Assembly: GCA_002914805.1 (NCBI GenBank)
Contig: JXTB01000005.1
Coordinates: 1,899,608 to 1,963,607, forward strand
Length of the DNA stretch: 64,000 nt
Direction of reading: 5' to 3'
From: Parasponia andersonii
Lineage: Eukaryota; Streptophyta; Magnoliopsida; Rosales; Cannabaceae
The notes beneath the pieces are model-generated. The model made no database searches, was not told where the DNA came from, and worked only from the letters and a program-made list of their open reading frames with translations. Below, piece after piece: positions 47,195-58,998 of the stretch (positions within the stretch are counted from its first letter, which is position 1; each line of letters starts with the position of its first letter). A program made the position numbers and the translations under genes.

Positions 47195-47884
47195 ATGAGG
47201 CTAATGTGGGGTTCATTATCTTAAATTTAAGGTCATCTACATTCTTTTTAGCCAAAAAAAAAAAAAAAAAGGTCATTTATCTTCTTTTAATGTTTGCCAA
47301 TTTGCAAGATACGTATCATCCTGTTATAAAACTCATATAAAATAGTTGTCTAGAATCTAATACATATATACCATTTCCATCATCTTAACATCGTAAATTG
47401 CCACCACCACAAAAGTCTAGAGTTCCACTAACACTAACATACCTCTTTGTTAGTTTATATTCTCTTAAACTTTTATCCCGCCTTCATGTTAATTTATCCA
47501 CCAACTACGTGGTCTTCGTTGTGCAGACTAATTAAAATGTATTACGTATATTTTTTTCATACTTCGTAAATTAATTAGATGCTGAAAGAAGAAGGGTTTT
47601 TTTTTTCTTTTTATCTTTTTTTTTTTTTGCACACATCTCAATTAAATTGAATACATATACGCTTCATCTGACATGCTATGTTCCATATGAAACCCTCAAC
47701 CTATAAATAGGACTCGAATAGAAAGATTTGAAAACTCATGGCTTGAACATGTGCTTGTAATTTAGACAATTAAAATTTGATTAAATGATTTGGAAGAAGG
47801 ATACTACAATATTTATTTTTTGTTTGTTAACTATATGAGAGGTGGAATATTGAATATAAAGTCAACTACATCGTAAGGAGTTGG
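46276..47884. other. AT-rich intergenic DNA
   Basis: No gene seen. A (TA)n microsatellite at 47138-47193 is listed separately. Poly-A and poly-T runs are frequent. Confidence 0.55.
47138..47193. repeat. (TA)28 microsatellite
   Basis: Uninterrupted TA repeats, 56 bp. It can form a cruciform and is likely hypervariable. Confidence 0.95.
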
Positions 47885-49573
47885 TATAAAAACCCGGAAT
47901 TTTCGAGAGTAATTTGGACATTTTACCAATTTTTTGGATAAAAATATTGTGGGGACTAATTTGCAAAAGTTTTGTTCATAGGGACTAAATTACAAATTTT
48001 GGGAGACTAAATTGATAGAGATTTGAAATTTTGGGGACTTATATGTAATTTTTGAAAAATTGCACAGCTCTATAAGATTTGACCACGTGCCCAACCTCTT
48101 TCTTCTCTCTCTCTCTTCTCTCTCCTCCCCTCCTCCGAATTCTGTCTCTTCTCTCTCCCTCTCGGCCGCACCTCTGCAGAACCGCTGCCAGCCGCCGTCT
48201 AGGCCGCCCACCGACCGGCATCGACTCGCCGAACTGCCACGAAGCTCCGCCGCCCCTCACCGCTCGCTGCCGCCGTCTATGTCGCCGGGAAACACCATAG
48301 AAGCCGATTCGACCCATTTCGGTTTTTCCGTCACCGGCGACGATTCCAGCCATCTTTCGGCCTCAAACCGGTCCCACTAGATTCGTATCGTCGCAAGGAT
48401 CATCAAAGTATTTATATCTCAACTCCATTTTGCTCGGATTGAAAGTTGCCATTTTTGGTCATTTCGAGTTTTTGGTTGTTGTTCCCGATCCGGCTGTTGG
48501 ATTGTGTTTTTGATTGCATTTTTGGAATGTACTCGGAAAATAGATAAGTTTGATATATATATATATATATTGTGTAGTTTGGTGATCGGCACGAAAATCG
48601 AGATCAGACGGTCGAGATTTTGTCTCGTTTTGCGTGCCACCAGTCCGGTGTGGACCCGGACCCGAATTGGACAAGTTATATGTCTAACCTAGCTATTTTG
48701 GGTGCTAGGAATTCAGTGAAGAAGTCCGTTTGTGGAATTGAAGCTCCAGTGAGAAAGTTGGTTTTTCACACGAGGACGATCGAGGGCTTGGAATTGGTTC
48801 CCGACCCTCCGGGCGATCGTCAACGACACCTTAAGGACTTAATAACGTGGTGTCACTATTCTGTTGAGGTAGGGGTTTAGTTACCTTCGTTTTATACCGT
48901 TTTTGAATTAAAACTTATTTTCTGCAGCATATAAGAACAAGTGTGTTTTTAATTATTTGAATTATATGTGATGGAATCTGGTTATACGATATATACTGTA
49001 CTGCTCTGGGAATTTGCTNNNNNNNNNNNNNNNNNNNNNNNNNNNNNNNNNNNNNNNNNNNNNNNNNNNNNNNNNNNNNNNNNNNNNNNNNNNNNNNNNN
49101 NNNCATTGTATGCTCACCCCCCTACCTTCCTCCTCAGGTGGTGTCCAGTGCGATCTTGGTGATCAAGAGGAGTAAGAGGTCATCCTGATTGCAGTTCGTC
49201 TCTTGGTAATGCTAGGAGTTTGTTGTTGTAGTCCTTGGACTATTTGGATTTTGTATTAGCATTGAACCAAGATTACTGCTTTCTATTTTGTCTGCAAACT
49301 TCTGTATGCCATTCTGGTATTTGATATCTGTTGTGAACGATGATGATGCTGGGTTTTGTAATTAATTTCATGTTTTTAAGTAATTGTTCAATTTATGTTT
49401 GATGGTGTATACGAACTGTGGGAGTGGTTCACGGAATGGAATTCCGATTATTTTATTTAAATGGACTGTTTTTATAAAAACTAGAACTTTTGATACTTTT
49501 CAAATAAATTAAAGAATTTTTCACCTTTGTGAAATTCCCCTTCTGCCACTAGCCCGGGTTTTGGGTCGTGATA
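47885..49573 (+). mobile_element. Solo LTR of a Gypsy-like element with perfect TSD (fossil)
   Basis: Flanked by identical gttgg at 47880-47884 and 49574-49578. The ends TATAAAAACCCGG and GGTCGTGATA are close to the TGTAAAA...GGTCGTAACA ends of the LTR at 58999-61246. 1689 bp including an 85-N gap. A CT-rich then GC-rich, CpG-rich block (about 48,100-48,370) stands out from the AT-rich setting. No internal region adjoins it. Confidence 0.8.
49019..49103. other. Assembly gap (85 N)
   Basis: A run of N inside the solo LTR. The length may be estimated rather than measured. Frames crossing it are artefacts. Confidence 0.99.
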
Positions 49574-49739
49574 GTTGGGGCTTATGTGGCAAAGAAATGT
49601 ACATATAAGTAGAGCTTTTTACGCCATATTATATATATTTGGAATCGAATAATATAAGCCTTAATTTTCAAAGAGATAGAAGAAGAGAAAAAGGGACGGA
49701 GAGAGAATCAAAGAGAGAGAGAGAGTGAGGAATGAGCAG

Positions 49740-50045
49740 AGACAGGGGAAGAAAGTATATATACACCTTATTGTGATGACATATGTCATTGCAATACCTG
49801 CAACGACAATATTTAATTTAGTTATGAAAATTACTTAAAATTTGGGCAGCATTGCTTTTAATGGAAGCTCTATTGTGACGACACATCGTCGTAATAAAGT
49901 AAAAATTATGCTATTCAAAAATATTATGCTATTCAATTTAATTTAACATTATAATTTTTTTATTTAACGTTTAAAAGAACGTAAATACCTATTATATATG
50001 ATGACGCACATCGCAGTAGTCGGTGTAGGTGTTTTTTTGTTACCA
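49740..50045. mobile_element. Possible relic of a DNA transposon with gacgacat/atgtcgtc-type repeats
   Basis: Repeated short motifs in both orientations: gatgacatatgtcattgc, caacgacaat, gtgacgacacatcgtcgtaa, gatgacgcacatcgc and aacgacgacaaat. Such subterminal motifs occur in plant CACTA and related elements. Edges and class are not resolved; the hAT MITE at 50073 cuts its right side. Confidence 0.4.
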
Positions 50046-50072
50046 GTAACGACGACAAATGTTATATTTTTT

Positions 50073-50455
50073 TAGGGGTGGCAATCTGTGTCGTGTCCTG
50101 TTTAACATAATTAAATCGTATTATTAACAGGTTAACCTATGTGTCACCTGTTTAATGAAAACGACGTGCAGATTGATGAGTGAAAACGTATATAAATAGT
50201 ATAATTATTAGTTTACTCGATTTTTTTAATTAAGTTTTATTATAGTAAGAGAAACTAGTTCATTAGTTTTATGTATTTTATTTTATCTACAAGAAATTCA
50301 TGAAAAACTATTTTTTTTGAAAATAATTATTTAATATAATTTATTAAAAAATTACTTAATCGTGTCAATTCGAGTCAATTTCGTGTCAAGCAAGTTCAAC
50401 TAATCGTGCGGGTTTCGAGTCGTGTATCGTGTCATGACCTATATTGCCACCCCTA
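50073..50455. mobile_element. hAT-type MITE with perfect 8-bp TSD
   Basis: TIRs TAGGGGTGGCAAT and ATTGCCACCCCTA are perfect over 13 bp. TSD tatttttt at 50065-50072 and 50456-50463. 383 bp. The subterminal parts carry gtcgtgtc / gacacga-type inverted motifs. Non-autonomous; the TAGGGGTGGCAA terminus is characteristic of plant hAT elements. Confidence 0.9.
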
Positions 50456-50515
50456 TATTTTTTAGTATGTGATACTCGTGCCAAAATTTACTAGCACAAT
50501 GTAAAAATGATACGT

Positions 50516-52100
50516 TATTATAAATTTTTATACGCAAACGTATGTATTGAACAAGAAATAAAGTAATAAATAAAGATATCGTTCTCATAGAAAAATTGCT
50601 ATAATGCGTTAAGGACTAACCTACACTAGTAATCAATTTATCCAAACAATCAATTTAAAAAAAAAAGTCAAAAATTACAATTTAAACTAAAGGAAAACAA
50701 GAAAATAAATAAATAAAATTGAAAAGTGCAAATAATTTATCAAATCACCAATAAAAATAAACCTAGAATTATAATTTTCACTTTATTTTTGCCTGAATCA
50801 CTAGTTATTCTCTTTGAATTACTGTTTAATCCAAATTGTCAATCAAGAATCCTAGTGTATCTACAAGCTTCTTCCGATAGTCATGTAAAAATATCTCCTC
50901 TAATTAATTCATTATATTCCTATGTGAATTAGATTAAGAAAAGATTCATTAAGAGTAAGGCCTTTCAACAATTACACATATTATGTAAGTATATTCTTAT
51001 CCTACATAAACTCATATAAGCATGATCATGTGTTATTCTATCTAGGTCTAAATCTGAAATTCTTTTTCCAAGTTCATACAAATTACCAATATCAATTTAA
51101 GTGGTGATCAAGTACTCAAAAGTATTAAGAGCAAGATAGAATAAGCAATTCGTAAATTAAAATTCTAAAATCAAAGAGGAAATATCATAATTCAAACTGC
51201 ATTTAGAGATCTCATTGCAATCCTAGAAAGTTAATTTAGTTCATAACTAAAATAACAAAACTAAAAATAAAAATTTGCAACATAATGAAAAACTAAAACA
51301 ATTAAACAAGGGTTGAGTAGAGTGGGAAATGATTGAGAATAATTGCAAGCCTCCTCTTCCAATTTGGCCTCCAATTACTCTCCTTATTAAATTTTTTCTC
51401 TCTCTGAACTATTGTATTTCTTTCTCTAGAATGGTGTGTTTTTCTTTTTAGTCCTGTAGCCCTTTTATAACTGAAGAAAGAGAGTGTTTAAGTAGTACAA
51501 AGATTCAAATATTCAACTCTGATTGGTTGTGTGATGTGTCACACTTTGGCAATTATCCGATACGGCACATTTTTTGTGAGCTTGGCACGTTCTAGGGCTA
51601 TGATTGGCTGAAGAGAACTTTGACTTTGACTAGGTGATGTGGTGTTTTTTCGTTGGAACAAAACCCGGTTGTTCCATTGCTGAGAAGCACAAGATTAGAT
51701 ACAAAAACTATCCTCCATCACTTTCTTACGCATGGGCCCTGGCTGTCCCCTATGTTACCTTCCCCACTCTCAGCCTCTGTGCATGAAGTGCACTCTTCAA
51801 TCAAGACCGTTAATCCGATTGATCCAATGGCCAAGCTTTAATCCGAATTTCCTTTTTTTTTCTTCTTTTCTATTTAACCTAAATCTAATAAACATATATT
51901 TCAAATTAAATTAACTTAAACTAATTAAATTAAAACACTTAATCCTAATAAAAAAACATAAAATTCAATAAAACTAAATCTAAATCAAAATAAAATAAAA
52001 CATCTTAAATTACTTAAAATCTAAATTAAAATTACTCTAAGACACACATTTTTAATGAATAAAATAGCACAATTAACACTATTTTCATAGAGTTATCACA
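50516..52100 (-). repeat. 3' LTR of the Athila-type element
   Basis: About 1.59 kb. It ends (minus strand) ...TATAATA near 50516 and starts TGTGATAACTC near 52100, just after the polypurine tract. Aligns to 56713-58128 over about 1.37 kb. Confidence 0.75.
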
Positions 52101-53579
52101 CTTCCAAACTTGAATTTTTGCTAGTCCTCGAGCAAAAGAAGAAAGAAAACATAAACAAAACTTCTAAACACCTAAACACAACCCAAACCATGACCAAGTT
52201 CAATTCTCAAAATTTTCCTCAAAAATTTCACATAATATAAAGCTCAACGAAAAACCCTGAACACTGTAAATAGTCTAGAATTTCAATTCAGATATCAATC
52301 TGATTCCACTATAGATTCCTTGAGTGTGTGAGTAAATAATTATATTTAATCATATGTAACTTGGATCAATTTATGCAAACAAGTAAGTTATAATAAATCT
52401 CAAGATAAAAATATATAAACTCCATAAGCCTGCGTTTTATACCGCTCTCCACTAATGTAGACTAACATTGCATCAAAAATCATTAGGACTTTATTAAGAT
52501 TGTAATACATGGCTAGGGTAATAGGTAAGATAATAGGCATTTTTATGGCTCAAATCACTCTAAGCACGTATATAATTCTTGGATCTTCATACTATTCAAC
52601 TCAACACTTTATTGATATAACACCCCCAAATTTGTTTTCTAATTTCTTCTTTCACTTCACATTTTTTCATTGAAGTACTATATTCCAAACTTATGACTTT
52701 CTTTTTTTTTTTTCACTACACATTTTCTATTTTTTTTCTGCGCTTATTTTTTTTTCCCCACATGGGTATAGTGCTTTCTTCTTTTTTTTTTTTTTTTTTT
52801 TCATTTTCATGCCTCAACAAAGTAATTCTCCTCAATACCACCCTTCCTCCCATATCACATAACTCAATAATAATTTCAACAAAGATCACAATTGTGCTCA
52901 TGGTGTAGGGCAAAATGTTGGAATCTATTTAAAAGCTAGGCTAAAAATATGGGTGTCTAAGAAAAGGTTAATATAGACTCAAAAGGATCAACTAAGGATA
53001 TATAAGTATCAAGGATAAGCTTGAAAGGCTCAAACGATCTAGAGATGGCTTAAATCACGTCTCTAATGCAATGCAATCTAGGATTTCACCTCAAGTGATA
53101 ATAAAACAAGTTCTAGAGTTTATTAATGAGATTTTAAAGAATGTAATTAATCCACAAACTTTTTCTAAGTAAGCAAAATAATTAAATACAACCGTTTATG
53201 TGCTTAAAATTTCAAGGAATCATAAGCAAAACCAACCTAACGCAGAATCAAGCACACAGATAAAAACAACATTCAGCATTCTTCTAAGAACCTTATTCAG
53301 TTAAATCAAGCTCTTATCATCGGCATTTGATCATTAAATTAGGCCATAAAAACAAACCTAAAGGAAAAAAAAAACTAAACTAAACTCTTCTTTTTCTTTT
53401 TGTATTTTTTATTCTTTTTTTTTTTGAAAAAATTTAACTCAAAAATTTAATTTTTTACCCCCAAACTTAAAATTAACATTATTCCCAATATTAAAAATAA
53501 AAAGAGAAGATAAAGAAAACTCCCTCAAATTTTCACATAGAGATGGAGGTGTTTGGTTGAGTTGCTGAAGTTCATATAT

Positions 53580-54320
53580 CGACCCCTAAACTTGTGCAAA
53601 AACCTGAAATACACAAAAACAAAACAAACATAACAAAAGAAAAGAAACCTAAAAGTCCAAAATCAAAAGGGAAAAGAAAAAGTTCATAGGTTGCCTTCCA
53701 AGAAGTGCTTGATTTATAGTCATCAGCCAGACTCTCTGTTGCTTCAGTTTGGGTTGGACAGAGTAATGGAGGTCTTTTCCCGATCAAACTCTCTTCTATA
53801 ATAATGCTTAAGCCGTTGTCCATTAACCTTGAAAACTCGCTCGGACGCTTCATCTACAACCCCCACAGCTCCATATGGAAATACTTGGGTGACACGAAAT
53901 GGTCCTGACCATCTTGACTTGAGCTTCCCAGAAATAATTTCAACCGTGAATTGAAGAGGAGCACTCGTTGACCTTGTTCAAATCGACGATCTAGTATCTT
54001 CTTATCATGCCACCTTTTCGTCTTCTCCTTATATAGCTTTGCATTTTCATAAGCTTGGAGTCGAAACTCTTCCATCTCATTCAATTGCAAGAGACGTTTA
54101 ACACCAGCAACTTGCATATCAAAATTAAGCTTCTTAATTGCCCAATACGCATGATGCTCTAACTCCACTAGAAGATGACACGCTTTTGCAAAGACCAATT
54201 GATACGGAGACATACCAATTGGTGTCTTATATGCAGTTCTATATGCCCATAACGCATCGTTTAACCTCCTAGACCAATCCTTTCTACTGGGAGACACTGT
54301 TTGTTCAAGAATTTTATTCA
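53580..54320 (-). pseudogene. Athila-type integrase region
   Basis: Fossil. [19 protein letters not shown] and [24 protein letters not shown] are the end of the catalytic core as found in Athila/Gypsy integrases, followed by [16 protein letters not shown] and [19 protein letters not shown]. Broken. Confidence 0.82.
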
Positions 54321-54479
54321 CTTCTCGATTGGAAATCTCAGCTTGCCCACTTGTCTGCAGATAATAAGCTGTAGCAATCTTATGAGTCGCACCATATTTA
54401 GCAAGTAGAGGTTCAAAATTCTTATTACAAAACAGTCTTCAGAGTCACTTGGAAACTTCATTGCCTTGAACATATTGAA

Positions 54480-55040
54480 CGTCACCTCCTCATTCTGTAC
54501 TCTCATGTTCAGCTCTCCTTTGTGTACGTCAATGAGTGTTCTTACAGTGGCAAGGAATGGCCTATCCAAAATCAAAGGAATGTCTCAATCCTCCTCCATG
54601 TCCATCACAATAAAGTCTGCATGAAAAATAAACTTATCAACCTTAACCAAAACATCCTCGACTATTCCCCTTGGTATGTAAGAGATCTATCGGCTAGCTG
54701 CATGGTGATAGTGGTTGGTCTTGCCTCCCCCAAACCCAATCTTTTAAATATGGTTAGTGGAATCAAGTTTATACTGGCTCCCAAATCATATAATGCTCGC
54801 CTAGAAAATTGTTCACCAATTCTGCATGGAATAGTATAGCTCTCAGGATCTTTCAGCTTTGGAGGTAATTTGTTATGAAGGATAACGCTGCATTCTTCTC
54901 TAAGAGCTACTATCTCAAATTCTCCCAACCTTCTCTTTTTAGATAGAATACCATTCATGAATTTAACGTAGCTGGGTATTTGCTCCAGAGCTTCTGCGAA
55001 CGAGATATTAATGTGAAACTTCTTAAATATCTCCAAAACC
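54480..55040 (-). pseudogene. Athila-type protease region
   Basis: Fossil aspartic protease. ALYDLGASINLIPLTIFKRLGL holds the D-x-G-A-S active site, preceded by PPKLKDPESYTIPCRIG and followed by ILDRPFLAT, all typical of Athila-lineage polyproteins. Broken. Confidence 0.85.
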
Positions 55041-55429
55041 TTGAGAACTGCTGGTCAAGTTTCTTCTTCTGAAATCTCTATAGGAATGGTGGCGGTGGGT
55101 TATAGGGAGTCATCTCAGGCTTAGATGTTGCTTTTGGTAAGCTCTCCTCATGTGGTTTCTCTTCAATATTCTCACCCTCAGTCCCAACAAGTTCCTGCAC
55201 TTCTTTACCACTTCTCAAGGTGATTACTTTGCACTGCTATTTGTTTTCTCTCTTTAGATTCACCTTAGTATTCTCTGGCAGTGTTCCTTGAGGATGGTTA
55301 TTAACAGCATTGGCTAATTGACCCAACTGCATCTCAAAAGGTCTTAATATGGCAGCTTGGCATTGAAAAATTGCATCGTTCTTGGCCATGTACTGCTTCT
55401 CCTCAAGTGATGGCTTTTTCTCTTATTAT

Positions 55430-56420
55430 GGTGGCAGGGCTTATTGTGCAAATCCAAGTGGAGGCATAGAACATCCAGCTAAAGTGGACCCTTGGTTGTT
55501 GGTGTTATTCCAAGAAAAATTAGGGTGATTTTTCCATCCTGGGTTGTAGAAATTAGAGTAGGGATTGTTCTGTTGTCGATTGAAGTTGTTGACATACTGT
55601 GCTGATTCAATAGTAAGGGGACATTGGCCAATTATATGATTGTCACCGCAACTCTCACAAATTGTATAAGGCCTATATGTTGCCTGAATTCCCATCGAGT
55701 CAATTTTCTTGGATAAGGCATTAACTTGTGTATCTAAGGATGCCATAGTCTCCAATTCATTTATGCTAGCTGCCCTCTTTGGATTCATTTATGCTGGTAG
55801 TTTTTGGCTGCCATCTCCTCTAATAGGTCATATGCTTCTTCAGTCGATTTCCCCATCAAGGCACCTCTATCTGCTACATCAACTATTGTTCTTAAGTGTC
55901 CCATCAGGCCATTATAGAACATTTAAACTAATAACCATTTCAGAATTCCATGATGTGAGTATCTTCTTAACATATCTTTATACCGCTCCCAAGCCTCATA
56001 TAGTGATTCATTATTGAATTGGATGAAGGAGGTGATATCATTTCGCAGCTTGGCTGTCTTTACTAGTGAAAAAAATTTTGTCAGAAATTTTTATGCCAAA
56101 ACATCCCATGTATTGATTGACCCAGCTGGTAAGGAGTTCAACCAGCTCTTAGCTTTATCCCGTAGAGAGAAAGAGAAAAGCCGCAACCTGATTGTATCAT
56201 CAGAAGCTCCATTGTGCTTGAAAGTATCGTAAATTTCCAGAAAATTCACAATGTGCTGGTTCGGATCATTACTAGGTAATCCTACAAATTGGACTGAGCT
56301 CTGGATCATTTAATAATAATGGGCTTCAGTTCAAAGTTATTAGCATTAATGGCAGGTCTTCGAATACTTGAACTGAGGCCATCAATCAATGGGACAGCAT
56401 AATCACGCAGAGGCTTTGTC
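55430..56420 (-). pseudogene. Athila-type gag region
   Basis: Fossil gag. [19 protein letters not shown] and [19 protein letters not shown] are the plant gag core. A zinc-knuckle-like CESCGDNHIIGQC and an Asn-rich NPYSNFYNPGWKNHPNFSW segment follow, a pattern typical of this lineage. Broken. Confidence 0.85.
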
Positions 56421-56689
56421 TCGTCTTAGTCACCCATTAGTGCTAGAGGATTTGCTTGTCGATTTTTTGCTCTTCGAATCTCCCTTAGCGTTCTTTCAAT
56501 TTTAGGATCTAATCGCAAAAGCTCCCAACTTCGTATTTCTCATGTACTGCTAAAGAGTACCTAAGATTATCAAAGAAAAAATAATAAATAAATAACTAAA
56601 TAAAATAATAATAATAATAATAAAATAAAAGTTTGAATTAAATCTCAACTAATCGATATTAGTATTAACAAAAAATTATAAAATAATTT

Positions 56690-56712
56690 CCCCGGCAACG
56701 GTGCCAAAAACT
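56690..56712 (-). other. Primer-binding site of the Athila-type element
   Basis: On the minus strand the LTR end is followed by agtttttggcaccgttgccg. This is close to the canonical TGGCGCCGTTGCCGGGGA seen next to LTRs of many plant Gypsy elements. Confidence 0.8.
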
Positions 56713-58128
56713 TGTTATAAATTTTTATACGCAAGCGTACATATCGAACACGTAATAAAGTAATGAATAAAGATATCATTTCCACAGAGAAATTGCTATA
56801 ATGCGTTAAGTACTAACCTACACTAGTTATCAATTTTTCTAAACAATCAATTTTTAAAAAAAAATCTAAAATTAAAATTTAAACTAAAAGAAAACAAGAA
56901 AATAAATATATAAAATTGAAGAGTGCAAATAATTTATCAAATCACCAATGAAAATAAACCTAGGATTACAATTTTCACTCTATATATGCCTGAATCACTA
57001 GTTACCTTCTTTGAATTACTATTTAATCCGAATTGTCAATCAAGAACCCTAGTGTATCTATAAGCCTCTTCCGATAGTCATGTAAAAATATCTCCTCTAA
57101 CTAATTCATTATATTCCTATGTGAATTAGATTAAGAAAAGATTCATTAAGAGTAAGGTTTTTCAACAATTGCACATGTTATATAGGTATATTCCTATCCT
57201 ACATAAACTCATATAAGTATGATCATATGTTATTCTATCTAGGTCTAAATTTGAAAATATTTTTCCAATTTCATACAAATTACCAATATCAATTTAAGTG
57301 GTGATCAAGCACTTAAAAACATTAAGAACAAAATAGAATAAGCAATTTGTAAATTAAAATTGCAAAATCAAAGAGGAAACATCATAATTCAAATTGCATA
57401 TAGAGATCTCATTGCAATCCTAGAAATTTAATTTAGTTCATAACTAAAATAATAAAACTAAAAATAAAAATTTGCAACATAGTGAAAAACTAAAACAATC
57501 AAACAAGGGTTGAGCAGAGTGGGGAATGATTGAAATAATTGCAAGCCTCCTCTTTTAATTTTGCCTCCAATTACAATCCCTATTAAACTCTTTCTCTCTC
57601 TAGACTATTGTGTTTCTCTCTCTAGAATGGTATGTTTTTCTTTTTAATCCCGTAGCCCTTTTATAGCTGAAGAAAGAGAGTGTTTAAGTTGTACAAAGAT
57701 TCTAATATTCAACTCTGATTAGTTGTGTGATGTGTCATTTTCTCCTTTACTCTCTTTCTCCTCATGTTTCTATTCAAAATCTGATACTTTGGCAATTATC
57801 CGATACGGCACATTTTTCATTAGCTTGGCACATTCTAGGTCTATAATTGGCTAAAGAGAACTCTGACTTTGACTAGGTAATGTAGCGTTTTTTCGTTGGA
57901 ACAAAACCCGGTTGTACCATGGCCGAGAAGCACCAGATTAGACACAAAAGCTATCCTCCATCACTTTCTTATGCGTGGGCCTCGGTTGTCCTCTATGTTG
58001 TCGTCCCTACTCTCAGCATCTATGCGTGAAGTGCACTCTCGAATTAAAAGCGTTAATCCGATTGATCCAACGGCTAAGCTTTAATCCGAATTTCCTTTTT
58101 TTTTTCTTCTTTTCTATTTAACCTAAAT
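56713..58128 (-). repeat. 5' LTR of the Athila-type element (partial)
   Basis: 1.4 kb aligned to the left LTR. Similarity ends near 58128, where the neighbouring LTR element begins. Confidence 0.78.
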
Positions 58129-58998
58129 CAAATCAAAATTAAATTAAATCAAAAACCTAGTCATCTTTCTAAAGAATAATCAAACCACCACTTCCACTAA
58201 TACTGTTAACAACCATATACTGTGGAAAACTAACCTTAGAACTAACACTACATATGGAAACACCTTAGACTTTGGATTCAATGAGAAAAACTCATTGTTC
58301 CCAATTAGGTGCCAAAGAAGTACCTGCCAATCCTAATGAGTTAGTTAAGTCATAAAAACTCAACCCTACTTAGTATCACCACCCAAAATCACTTGTTTCT
58401 TCCTCTTAGTAGCTAGCCAAGTAACTAGACTGCCCTTTGAACTTGTACCAGACCTTCTTGCTTCTTTCTTCCATGAACGACATTTACCCCAACCAACAGT
58501 AGGAGTAGAGAGGACGATGAAACTAACCAGCGTTAAAAGTAATCAAACTCGACTCAACAATAGAATTTGTGGCAATCAAATCAATAATATTATTTTATAC
58601 AAGAAGAACATTTAGACATAAAAACTTATCCCCACCCATACTTTTATCGACATCTTGTAAATGATCAAAAGAAACTGGAACATTTTTTGAAGACTCACCC
58701 CAACTGAACTAGAAATAACATTATTATCTACAGTAAGTAGAGCAGTAGAAACTTGTTTTGCCAACCCATTTCGACTCCTACCAGCTCTTGGTATTACTAT
58801 CAACCAATTTCTAAAATGATAATTTTGGGGAATTTTTCCATTCAAGCATAACCTCCAAACAACAATCACTACATTATAACCAATATAATCACAAATAAAA
58901 CAAAAATTGGTAGTATTTGTACCTCAAATCAACACAGAAAAATTCTAAATTTTTTCCAGGATGGATAGAGCTGAAGCCTAATGCTCTGATACCAAAAC
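58129..58998 (-). mobile_element. Internal start of a second minus-strand LTR element (fossil)
   Basis: The sequence just left of the LTR at 58999 reads, on the minus strand, TTTTGGTATCAGAGCATTAGG, a primer-binding site for tRNA-Met used by many Copia and some Gypsy elements. The rest, up to the Athila junction, has no gag or pol motif I can name. The remainder of the element is missing. Confidence 0.6.

Larger units (their letters stand above)
50516..58128 (-). mobile_element. Athila-type Ty3/Gypsy LTR retrotransposon, fossil and incomplete
   Basis: Minus-strand element. Its 5' LTR is at right (58128-56713) and its 3' LTR at left (52100-50516). The primer-binding site just inside the 5' LTR reads ttggcaccgttgccgggg, the form typical of Athila and relatives. 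Recognisable parts from right to left are gag, protease and integrase. The polypurine region next to the 3' LTR contains the lineage's ttgctcgaggactagcaaa-like sequence and caagtttgg. It is broken with many interruptions and not all of the usual parts are visible. The LTR copies differ by roughly 10 % by eye. Confidence 0.82.

Noticed and set aside
48060-48380. Ser/Pro/Arg-rich frame in a GC-rich block, and other frames up to 48880
   Set aside because: They lie wholly inside the solo LTR; composition is driven by CT repeats and CpG-rich LTR sequence. No domain.
48915-49162. Frames translated across the N gap
   Set aside because: They exist only because N codons are read through.
51653-51841. 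62-residue frame also present at 57896-58084
   Set aside because: Its conservation simply reflects that both are copies of the same Athila LTR, and it lies antisense to the element.
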